Below, piece after piece: positions 35,198-43,346 of a stretch of DNA of 62,127 bases (the first letter of the stretch is position 1; every line of letters starts with the position of its first letter). Both the position numbers and the translations under genes were made by a program. The DNA comes from Thiococcus pfennigii (GTDB taxonomy: Bacteria > Pseudomonadota > Gammaproteobacteria > Chromatiales > Chromatiaceae): the NCBI RefSeq assembly GCF_016583835.1, contig NZ_NRRW01000020.1:1-62127 (forward strand). Reading direction: 5' to 3'. Below the pieces are notes generated by a model that was not told the origin of the DNA, searched no databases, and saw nothing but the letters and a program-made list of their open reading frames with translations.

Positions 35198-36871
35198 GTG
35201 GCTATTCAAGTGCGCAAAGAAGGCACGCCCTTGGCCGATTTAGAAAGCGTTTACGAGCACATTCTTCTGAGAAGATTTGGGCTCGGAGTTATAGGCGGAG
35301 CCCTTTCGGTTGTGTTACTCGCAACCCTGTTTCCCTTCAATTTCCACCTTGGGTCCCATATATTCGATCCCCCGTCAGTTGCTACGGCCTACGACTGGGA
35401 TGTGCTCGATGTACTAAATAATGTCGTCCTGTTCCTGCCCCTGGGCTTCGGCCTAGGATGTTTGTCGCGGGCGGCGCCGTGGAGCGACGCGCCCAAAGTT
35501 TGGGGCGTCTTGTTCATCAGCGCCTTTGTGTCTGCCGCGGTCGAGTTTCTTCAGATGTTTCTTCCTACTAGGTGCCCAGCGTTTGCCGACTTGTTGGCAA
35601 ATGCACTTGGGGGCGTAGTAGGGTACTTTCTGTTCCAGGTCTCCAAGAACAAGGTTTGTGCTTTGCTGTCCGCCAGGCCACGGGGTGGGATCAGCCATTT
35701 CACCTTGGAGAGGCTAAAGATCGCAATTATTGCGTATTTTTTGGCTGCCTGTCTCGTTACTGCCCAGATCGCAACCAGCGGTCATCTTGATCGATGGGAT
35801 GAAAGCTTCCCTTTGATGATTGGCAACGAGCACACAGGGGATCGGCCTTGGACAGGAGTCGTGTCGGAGTTGGTATTTGCGAATAAGGCATTGTCGCGGC
35901 AGAGCGTAGAGGGTGTCTTTTCCGGCAGGTTCGCTTGGGCCTCTTTAGGAGATCGCTTGATCGCTCAATACGACCTGAGTGGATGCGGGCCGTATCCGGA
36001 CCGAGCAGGGAATCTCCCGAATCTGGCCTGGCGAAGCCGAAGAGACATCGGCGAGACCGATGGGGAATCTGGCAGGCGAGCAGATTTTGCCGGCACGGGC
36101 GAGGAAGGGGCTCGGGTGGATCCCTACAGCTGGCTAGAAACGGCCCGTGCAGCGACACCTTTGGCGAACTCGGTTCGTGCTACATCCGAGTTCACCTTGA
36201 GCGTTGCAGTCGCAGCAACGGAAGGATCCCAGACGGGTCCCGCACGGATCATTTCGATTTCGGAGAGTCCCTGGCGACGAAATCTCACTTTGGGGCAAGA
36301 GGAGTCCGACCTAATTTTAAGACTCCGGACCCGGACTAGCGGCGAAAACGGTAGTGACCCGGAGTTAAGGCTACCGAATGTATTCGTCGACGATCTCACT
36401 CATCAAATAATTGTGACCTACGACGGCCAGTTTCTGCGCGTGTATGTGGACAGGCCAGACGAAACGTTCGCTTTAGAGATGCCGAATCTTGTTCTCGTGA
36501 ACCCCGGCGCTGCGCTTTGGCGCTTGGCGTCGCAGCCTGGCACGGAGATCTACTCCCAAGTGGACCTCGGCTCTCGGGGGTGGGTTTCTTATAAGATAGT
36601 CTATTTCGGGTTGATCTTTGTTCCCATGGGCGTAATGCTTGGGGTGAGCATCGCCTTGGGTAGCGGCAGGTCGGCGAAGGGGGGGGCGCTGTTGGTTGCT
36701 GGCGTCCTCTTGTCAGTAATTGGTCTGGCCTGGGTCTGGGGAAGCGGAGGTCGAGATGGCCTTAGCATGGGGGACATCTTCCTCGGCTTGAGCATGGTCA
36801 CGACTTCGACGCTTCTGTTCGGCTCTTGGGCTGCGAACATCCTCTCGACGGAGCGCCTTGACAGTGTATGA
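35198..36871 (+). CDS. VanZ-like membrane protein fused to a LamG/concanavalin-like domain
   Basis: 557 residues. N-terminal VanZ-type region with four helices (ATLFPFNFHLGSHIFDP, NNVVLFLPLGFGLG, AFVSAAVEFLQMFLPTRCPAF, DLLANALGGVVGYFL), a further helix near 172-192, and an extracytoplasmic jelly-roll domain (about 255-440; WTGVVSELVFANKALS, FTLSVAVAATE, IVTYDGQFLRVYVD). Three C-terminal helices follow (FGLIFVPMGVMLGVSIALG onward). VanZ-LamG proteins recur in exosortase-type polysaccharide loci, where a carbohydrate-binding membrane role is likely but unproven. GTG 35198. Overlaps the PIG-L gene. Noticeably lower GC than the left part of the window. Confidence 0.82.
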   Translation: MAIQVRKEGTPLADLESVYEHILLRRFGLGVIGGALSVVLLATLFPFNFHLGSHIFDPPSVATAYDWDVLDVLNNVVLFLPLGFGLGCLSRAAPWSDAPKVWGVLFISAFVSAAVEFLQMFLPTRCPAFADLLANALGGVVGYFLFQVSKNKVCALLSARPRGGISHFTLERLKIAIIAYFLAACLVTAQIATSGHLDRWDESFPLMIGNEHTGDRPWTGVVSELVFANKALSRQSVEGVFSGRFAWASLGDRLIAQYDLSGCGPYPDRAGNLPNLAWRSRRDIGETDGESGRRADFAGTGEEGARVDPYSWLETARAATPLANSVRATSEFTLSVAVAATEGSQTGPARIISISESPWRRNLTLGQEESDLILRLRTRTSGENGSDPELRLPNVFVDDLTHQIIVTYDGQFLRVYVDRPDETFALEMPNLVLVNPGAALWRLASQPGTEIYSQVDLGSRGWVSYKIVYFGLIFVPMGVMLGVSIALGSGRSAKGGALLVAGVLLSVIGLAWVWGSGGRDGLSMGDIFLGLSMVTTSTLLFGSWAANILSTERLDSV

Positions 36872-37721
36872 CTTCGATTGGAGGTGGCGTCAACTGGCGG
36901 TTGATGGCCTGTTGGCGTTGAACGAGCGCTTGAGTGTGACTGCGTCGCCAGAGGACGTCAGTTCTCGTAGTGCCATTGTTTTTGCTCCACACCCGGACGA
37001 CGAAGTATTGGGTTGCGGTGGGGTCATAGCCCTAAAGGCGCAGGCGGGCACACCTATCAAGGTGGTGGTGATGACTGATGGTAGAGCATCGCATCGGGGG
37101 TTCATTGACGAAGACGAGCTCGTGAGAATGCGGCGCGCGGAAGCGAAGGAGGCGGGGGTGCGTCTCGGGCTAGCTGCCAGTGATTACCTGTTTCTTGATT
37201 TCGAGGACCACCGGCTGCAGCTGCATCGCGGTGCAGCCTGCGATCGGGTTGTCGATATTCTCGGCCGACATTCGCCGCTAGAGGTGTATGTGCCGCATCG
37301 GCGCGATGCCCTTGCTGATCACGTCGCGACGAACGAAATAGTGCGAGACGCCGTAGAGCGCGCCAAGCGCCCGTTGATGTTGTTTGAATATCCCGTGTGG
37401 TTGTGGAATTCCTGGCCTTGGGTGCGGGCTGACGCGGTGCGTCCCGGTGCGCGTGGCTTGTTCCAAGTACCTAAGACGGTGCGGGACGTGACGGAAGTCG
37501 CGTTGGGTTGTCGTACCAGAGTGCGGGTTGGGAGCGTTTTGGCGCGGAAGCGAGCGGCGCTCTGCGCATATAGGTCACAAGTCGAGCGGTTGAATGGGAG
37601 CGCAAGATGGCCAACCCTATCAGATGTGGCGCACGGAGATTTTCTGGAAATCTTCTATACTGGCGTTGAGATCTTCCGTCGGACAAGTTACCCTCGAACA
37701 GCGGCACGCGAATCACGGTGA
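36858..37721 (+). CDS. PIG-L family deacetylase
   Basis: LmbE/PIG-L zinc deacetylase (287 residues) acting on N-acetyl sugars or related amides. Zinc motif PHPDDEVLGCGG, then VVMTDGRASH, EAKEAGVRLG, FLDFEDHRL and the third ligand region VPHRRDALADHVATNEI. It overlaps the end of the VanZ-LamG gene, so the start is either TTG 36858 or GTG 36864; GGAG at 36850 suits the GTG better. Likely trims an acetyl group from a polysaccharide precursor. Confidence 0.87.
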   Translation: MTVYDFDWRWRQLAVDGLLALNERLSVTASPEDVSSRSAIVFAPHPDDEVLGCGGVIALKAQAGTPIKVVVMTDGRASHRGFIDEDELVRMRRAEAKEAGVRLGLAASDYLFLDFEDHRLQLHRGAACDRVVDILGRHSPLEVYVPHRRDALADHVATNEIVRDAVERAKRPLMLFEYPVWLWNSWPWVRADAVRPGARGLFQVPKTVRDVTEVALGCRTRVRVGSVLARKRAALCAYRSQVERLNGSARWPTLSDVAHGDFLEIFYTGVEIFRRTSYPRTAARESR

Positions 37722-37821
37722 GGTGCGTGGATTTGGAAGTTGGCCCCAGCAGTATTGTTTGTTGGTAACTCGTCGAAGCCCCGTGCCTCATCGAGGGTTG
37801 ATAGCTTGTTGGAGTAAGGCC

Positions 37822-38949
37822 ATGGCTGAGGATCGCGACGCAACCCTACCGCCCGAAAGCCCCGAGCAGGAGCGAGAGTGGCTGCGCGCGCAGATCCCCG
37901 CCGAGGTCCCACCCGAGCGCCGCCAGGTAATCGCGCTGGGGATCCGGCGCAAGATGATCGAATTCCGCATGCTGGCCGGTTGCTGCGCCTGCGGGCGCGT
38001 GCATTGCGGCGACGCTTGCGAGGCCGTGGCGGCGCCAGCGCAGTGGGGGCCGAGCGTGCAGGCCCCTGCCGCGCATCCGACGCATCACCAGTCGCTGCCT
38101 TTTCGACGCTCTGCCGAATTGATCGGGGAGGTTGGGGACGTGCCGCTGTCGAACCTCATCGGTCAGGTCCGGGGCCTTGCGCCGTCCGCCCGCGTCGACG
38201 AGAAGGGAATGCGCGTCGGGCGGGGCTTGTACTGGCTGCAAGTGCTCAGTGTTGCTGATGCGACCGCCTACTCGCCCCATTGCAAGCGTGGCCGCGAGGC
38301 GCTCGTCGCCTGTGGTCTGGGCGCCTTTGGTGTGCTGAAATCGTTCGCCGCTATCTTCGTCCACGATTCTTGGCCGGCCAACGGACGCTGCGACCGCCTG
38401 CGCGCCCTCTGCGGTACCCATCGCCGGCACAACCTGTCCGCGCTGACCGGGGCTATCCCCAACCAGAAGGGCCGGGCCGAGGACATGATCCCGCTGCTGC
38501 CAAGTGGGGCCAACGAGGTGACCGCCCGCACCCGCCAACAGGAGCCCGCGGAAGTGCCCGATGCCGAGGTCGAGCGACTGCGCAACCGCTACGATGCCGT
38601 CCTTGATGCCGCCGCATGGCACAACCCTCTACGCTTGCCCCCGCTGGGCTCGCGCCGCGGGCCCAAACAGGCCCCGGCCTACAAGTTCATCAAGGGCTTG
38701 CGCGAGGAGCGGCATGACGTGCTGAGTTCACTCGCCCGTCTGCGCGCCCCCTTCGACAACAAGGGGGCCGAGCGCGGTCTCCAGATGCCCAAGGTCAAGC
38801 ACAAGCAGAAGGTCTCCCGCCTATTTCGCACCGTGGGCGGCATCGGCCCTCGTCTTTCAACCTTATACCGGCCATGGCCGACATCTTCCAAGCCCTCGTC
38901 CTCGACTTCCAGGGCCTTCCGCACATGCCCAGCTTGGGTTGGCTGAATA
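37822..38949 (+). pseudogene. Decayed IS66-family transposase (second)
   Basis: A mostly open but degenerate IS66 TnpC: RMLAGCCACGRVHCGD (zinc segment), AQWGPSVQAPAAHPTHHQSL, DEKGMRVGRGLYWLQVLS (first catalytic region with Glu-Lys where intact copies have ET), CKRGREALVACGLGAFGVL, FVHDSWPANGRCDRLRALCGTH, FDNKGAERGLQMPKVK. An internal deletion between about 38165 and 38195 and a frame switch near 38850 (the terminal ADIFQALVLDFQGLPHMP is in another frame) show it is dead. Its tail runs in frame toward the next gene. Confidence 0.85.
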
Positions 38950-38987
38950 GTTACCTTTGGTGCCGTCAAGCGTCTAAGAGTTGCCTT

Positions 38988-41795
38988 ATGAATACGACCT
39001 CATCTCCGCAGAACGGCATTGTGAGACTGTTGATGGGCCTGTGCGCATTGCTGCTAGTTTTCTTTGCGCGCGTAGAGGCTGGGGAGGTTTTGGTCTTCAA
39101 TGAGGAATTTGATGGGCCTGATTTGGATTCGAGTTGGTTTGTGTGGGATGGATATGCATTTAATTATCCTGACGACATAGGGAATCATGCCGCTTTCGCG
39201 ATGACAGGGTCGCAGCTATCGATTTCCGCTCCGGGCGGGGCCGAGCATAATATGTGGTGGCTGGAGCACGCGCAGGTTACGCGAGCCTTCGAGGGGAGTG
39301 GCGTTTACGAGATTAAGGTGGATAGTACTTTCGATGGATCTCAACAGTTTGGGTTCGTTTTTGAGAGTGGTCCCGGTACCTTTATGGTGCTCATGCTTTA
39401 TGCAAACGAGAGGGTGTGGGGTTACGTTGAGCGCTTTGTGAACGTCGATGGCTTGCAATACAAGACGACATTTCCCGGCTGCTGTGCCTTTGGGCACGAT
39501 ACGGGATTGGTCGTGCCCGCACCTGGTCCGTATTGGCTTAGAGTTGTTCTCAAGGACGATCTAGAACCGGAAGAGCGGCATTGGATGTTTGAGTGGTCTA
39601 CTGATGGTGTTGAGTGGACGACAGTTGTCGACGGCGTCCTTGAGGAGGCAGGCGTCACCGGTAATATTGGGGCGATCCAGAGTGTCGGTGTATTCGCCGG
39701 CAATCACCCATACTTCTACAGTGCGTTCGACGCCCGTTTCGACTATTATCGCACTTATCCCCTGGACGCCGTACCAACGGGCGGGCCTGGCAACCTTGTT
39801 GCTATCCCCGGCGACCAGCATGTCGCGTTATCGTGGGATGCGTTAGAGGGAGCAGATGAGTATTGGGTTTATCGTTCGAACACGCCGGGCGGTCCTTATA
39901 CGTTCCTCGCAAACACAACCAGTCCCAGTTATCTGGACAGCGGATTGGTCAACGGTCTTGTGTATGCGTACGTGGTTACGGCCCAGGTCGATGGTATTGA
40001 GACTTCCGAATCAGACGAAGTGAAGGCCATTCCCCATGTCGCCCAGGATTTCGGGTTCTTGCCCGAAAGTGGACGATTAATGGTCCTGAATGCCGATACG
40101 CTTAATTACACCCACTTCGGCGGAGAGAAAGTCACTCAATGGGTCGATGCATCCGGTGGTCCTTTTATGGCGTCGGTAATCGAGCGGAACGCGCCGACAT
40201 TCGTCCTTGATGGCATTGCGGGTCACGGCGCGGTGCGCTTTGACGGAGTAGACGACTATTTGAGCCTGCCGGCGGGATTTGCCGACTTTACCGAGGGTCT
40301 GACGCTGTTCGTGGTGGCGCGTCCGACGGTGGTGCAGGGGGGCGCGAAGCTGCTGCTGCTGGGCAATGGGGCGGGTGCGGAGAATGTTGGGTTCGGTCGT
40401 AATGGGGGTGGGGCTGGGCTGCAATACTTCACCACCAACGGTGGGGGGAGCTACGGCTGGTTCGGGACCGATGCGGCGCTGGCCGACGGTGAGGCGGCGG
40501 TGTATGGCGTGGTGCAGGGTGGTGGGGTGGCCGACGCCACGGTGACTGCTACGGTGAGCAAGAATGGCCAGGCGGTTGGCGGCGGCCCGGTCTATGTCCC
40601 GCCGGTTGCGACGCGGGCGAGCAACTACCTGGGGCGCAGCTACTGGGGTAGCGATGGCTACTTCCAGGGCGACATCGCCGAGGTCATCCTCTACGATCGG
40701 GCCTTGAGCCCCGACGAGCAGGCCCTCGTGCACGCCTACCTGGCGGAGAAGTACGAACTGGACGTCGAGGCCCCGCCCACGCTGGTGCTCGACCCGCCGA
40801 GTGCGGCGGTCGCCGTGGCGGGCGATGGCGAGGTGGCGTTGAGCTGGGGGGCCGTCGCTGGCGCCACCGGTTACAGGGTGTACCGGCGGGTGGGGGCGAC
40901 GGACGTCTATGGCGAGATTCACGCCGGCTCCGACACCAGCTACACCGACACCGCCGTGACCAACGGCACCACCTACCGCTATGTTGTCACGGCCTACGAC
41001 GCTAGCCAGGAATCGGCATATTCGGCCGAGGCCGTGGCCACGCCGACCGCGCCACCTCCGGCACTGGTGCCGCCGCCGGAGCTACCGGCGGACGACCTGG
41101 TGCTGTTGCTGGACGCCGGGACCGCTGCGTTAGAGCGCGTCGACGGCAGTGAAGTGACCACCTGGCGGGATGTCTCCGGCCGGGGTCACGACGCGTTCAC
41201 GGCAGCCGGCCGAGCGCCGACCCTGGTGGCTGGCGTGCTCGGCGGCGACGCGGTGTTGCGCTTTGACGGAGTAGACGACTATTTGAGCCTGCCGGCGGGA
41301 TTTGCCGACTTTACCGAGGGTCTGACGCTGTTCGTGGTGGCGCGTCCGACGGTGGTGCAGGGGGGCGCGAAGCTGCTGCTGCTGGGCAATGGGGCGGGTG
41401 CGGAGAATGTTGGGTTCGGTCGTAATGGGGGTGGGGCTGGGCTGCAATACTTCACCACCAACGGTGGGGGGAGCTACGGCTGGTTCGGGACCGATGCGGC
41501 GCTGGCCGACGGTGAGGCGGCGGTGTATGGCGTGGTGCAGGGTGGTGGGGTGGCCGACGCCACGGTGACTGCTACGGTGAGCAAGAATGGCCAGGCGGTT
41601 GGCGGCGGCCCGGTCTATGTCCCGCCGGTTGCGACGCGGGCGAGCAACTACCTGGGGCGCAGCTACTGGGGTAGCGATGGCTACTTCCAGGGCGACATCG
41701 CCGAGGTCATCCTCTACGATCGGGCCTTGAGCCCCGACGAGCAGGCCCTCGTGCACGCCTACCTGGCGGAGAAGTACGAACTGGACGTCGAGTGA
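38988..41795 (+). CDS. Secreted modular protein with LamG-like and fibronectin III domains
   Basis: 935 residues. Signal peptide (RLLMGLCALLLVFFARVEAG). Domain order: concanavalin-like domain (about 30-260, FNEEFDGPDLDSSWFVWDG), FN3 (265-345), LamG-like domain 1 (about 355-594), FN3 (598-688), LamG-like domain 2 (about 695-935). Residues 416-594 and 757-935 are identical, encoded by a perfect 536-bp DNA repeat. No PEP-CTERM, LPXTG or membrane anchor at the end, so it is probably released or held by polysaccharide. The frame extends upstream into an IS66 relic; ATG 38988 is the real start because it opens the signal peptide. First half uses lower-GC codons than the second. Confidence 0.85.
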   Translation: MNTTSSPQNGIVRLLMGLCALLLVFFARVEAGEVLVFNEEFDGPDLDSSWFVWDGYAFNYPDDIGNHAAFAMTGSQLSISAPGGAEHNMWWLEHAQVTRAFEGSGVYEIKVDSTFDGSQQFGFVFESGPGTFMVLMLYANERVWGYVERFVNVDGLQYKTTFPGCCAFGHDTGLVVPAPGPYWLRVVLKDDLEPEERHWMFEWSTDGVEWTTVVDGVLEEAGVTGNIGAIQSVGVFAGNHPYFYSAFDARFDYYRTYPLDAVPTGGPGNLVAIPGDQHVALSWDALEGADEYWVYRSNTPGGPYTFLANTTSPSYLDSGLVNGLVYAYVVTAQVDGIETSESDEVKAIPHVAQDFGFLPESGRLMVLNADTLNYTHFGGEKVTQWVDASGGPFMASVIERNAPTFVLDGIAGHGAVRFDGVDDYLSLPAGFADFTEGLTLFVVARPTVVQGGAKLLLLGNGAGAENVGFGRNGGGAGLQYFTTNGGGSYGWFGTDAALADGEAAVYGVVQGGGVADATVTATVSKNGQAVGGGPVYVPPVATRASNYLGRSYWGSDGYFQGDIAEVILYDRALSPDEQALVHAYLAEKYELDVEAPPTLVLDPPSAAVAVAGDGEVALSWGAVAGATGYRVYRRVGATDVYGEIHAGSDTSYTDTAVTNGTTYRYVVTAYDASQESAYSAEAVATPTAPPPALVPPPELPADDLVLLLDAGTAALERVDGSEVTTWRDVSGRGHDAFTAAGRAPTLVAGVLGGDAVLRFDGVDDYLSLPAGFADFTEGLTLFVVARPTVVQGGAKLLLLGNGAGAENVGFGRNGGGAGLQYFTTNGGGSYGWFGTDAALADGEAAVYGVVQGGGVADATVTATVSKNGQAVGGGPVYVPPVATRASNYLGRSYWGSDGYFQGDIAEVILYDRALSPDEQALVHAYLAEKYELDVE
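40234..40769 (+). repeat. 536-bp perfect intragenic repeat, copy 1
   Basis: Identical as far as I can read to 41257-41792, offset 1023 bases and therefore in frame. Encodes the core of LamG-like domain 1 (from RFDGVDDYLSLP to KYELDVE). Confidence 0.9.
41257..41792 (+). repeat. 536-bp perfect intragenic repeat, copy 2
   Basis: Second copy; its last codon is immediately followed by the TGA stop. Flanking domain parts differ between the two copies, so only this core has been duplicated or homogenised. Confidence 0.9.
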
Positions 41796-42101
41796 AGGCA
41801 GCGCACTGATTCGCCGGTGCATCCTTCGCTAAAGGGACCTGTGCGACCTAGGAAGTTCAATGTGACGGCCTTCACGCAGCTTCCGGCCCTTCGGTGGTCT
41901 GACAAGAAGTGTCGACTTGAGCTCCGCAACCTATCGCCTTCTAGCGAAATTGCACCCGTACAAAGCCGGACGAAGACTTTATAAGCGGAACATGGTTGAG
42001 CCTTGCCGGATTCAACACCTCTACGCGCGGCCCCAACCAGTCATGCCAGCGACCGCCGGAGCTTTGAGATCCACGCTGTACATAGCCCCCAGACACCCAC
42101 C
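41796..42101. other. Intergenic gap with no recognisable feature
   Basis: 306 bases between the LamG/FN3 gene and the GT4 gene. Open frames here lead into the GT4 frame but lack glycosyltransferase features before ATG 42102. No clear promoter. Confidence 0.4.
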
Positions 42102-43346
42102 ATGAAGATTGCGATGGTCGCGCAGCCCTACGATGGGCTGCTCCCGCCGAATCAGAACTCGATCGGCTTGATTGCGTATAACACGGTTCTGGAGTTGGCC
42201 CGCGAAGCCGATGTCACCTTGTTCGGTAAGCGCCCGGCCGGACGAGGGCGCGGGCTAGATTTGCCGCTAGACGTGTCATACGTAGCGAGTGCGTCAGACG
42301 ATCTGCTCCAGTTCGTTAGTTGCCACTACCCGCGCTGGGCAAAGTGGCTCGGGGTATCGGAGAAGGCGGATACCTATCCTGGCTACGTGCGCGCAGTAGC
42401 GAGGGAGCTTGATCGCAAAGACATCTCCGTGGTCCATGTCATGAACTATTGGAATTGGTCCGGTCGATTGAGAGGTGGCCACCGGCGCCGGCGGATTGTC
42501 CTAGAAATGCACGCCGAGTGGCTTTCTCAAATGGATGCAGCGCAGGTGCGAACCCAGCTGGATCAGGTGGACGTGCTGGTTGCGGTCAGTCACCATATTG
42601 CAAACCTGTTTCGTGCCGCTCATCCGGCTTACCAAGGAAAAATCGTGACCGCTTACAACGGGGTCGACCAGGAAACATTTAGTCCTGGTCAGAGCCGGCT
42701 GGCGGTGCGAAGCGACGAGTGGTCTATCCTCTTCGTCGGGCGCGTATCCCCGGAAAAGGGAATTCACACATTGATCGAGGCGTTTGCTGATATCGCTGGC
42801 GCTGATGACCGGGCGCGCTTGTGGATTGTGGGAAGCAGAACGACGCTTCGTCCCGACTTTCTTGTAACCATTTCCTCGGATCCCCTTGTGCGCGCGTTGA
42901 GTCGCTTCTACGGCGGTGCGGAGGGCGACGATTATCAGACATATCTGGACACGTTAATTCGGAATTTGAATCTCGGAGACAAGGTGCGATTCGTCGGAAG
43001 GGTCCCCCACGAGGACCTGCCCGACTGGTACAGAGCCGCGCGAGTGGTCGTCAATCCGTCGGTGAGCGAGAGTTTCGGGATATCGGTTGTCGAGGGCATG
43101 GCCTGCGCCAGGCCCGTCGTCGGTACTCGTGTGGGGGGAATGCTGGAGACGATCGTCGACGGAGAAACCGGTCGGACGGTCGAACCGGAAAGGCCGGATT
43201 TACTTGCCGACGCCATCCTGTCCTTGGTAGCGAATCCGGAGTTGGCCAGCGCGATGGGCGTGAAGGGTAGGGAACGTGTCGCTAAGATTTTCACCTGGCG
43301 CGCGCGGGCCCATAGACTTCTGGCGGCATACCGAGAGGTGGCATAA
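42102..43346 (+). CDS. Family 4 glycosyltransferase
   Basis: GT-B glycosyltransferase of 414 residues. N-terminal acceptor domain starts KIAMVAQPYDGLLPPNQNSIG; C-terminal donor domain includes ILFVGRVSPEKGIHTLIEAF, RFVGRVPHEDLPDWYRAA and the GT4 nucleotide-sugar motif SESFGISVVEGMACARPVV (E-x7-E). Predicted cytoplasmic retaining enzyme adding a sugar during chain assembly. ATG 42102 gives a standard N-terminus. Its stop codon TAA shares its last A with the ATG of the next gene. Confidence 0.92.
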   Translation: MKIAMVAQPYDGLLPPNQNSIGLIAYNTVLELAREADVTLFGKRPAGRGRGLDLPLDVSYVASASDDLLQFVSCHYPRWAKWLGVSEKADTYPGYVRAVARELDRKDISVVHVMNYWNWSGRLRGGHRRRRIVLEMHAEWLSQMDAAQVRTQLDQVDVLVAVSHHIANLFRAAHPAYQGKIVTAYNGVDQETFSPGQSRLAVRSDEWSILFVGRVSPEKGIHTLIEAFADIAGADDRARLWIVGSRTTLRPDFLVTISSDPLVRALSRFYGGAEGDDYQTYLDTLIRNLNLGDKVRFVGRVPHEDLPDWYRAARVVVNPSVSESFGISVVEGMACARPVVGTRVGGMLETIVDGETGRTVEPERPDLLADAILSLVANPELASAMGVKGRERVAKIFTWRARAHRLLAAYREVA

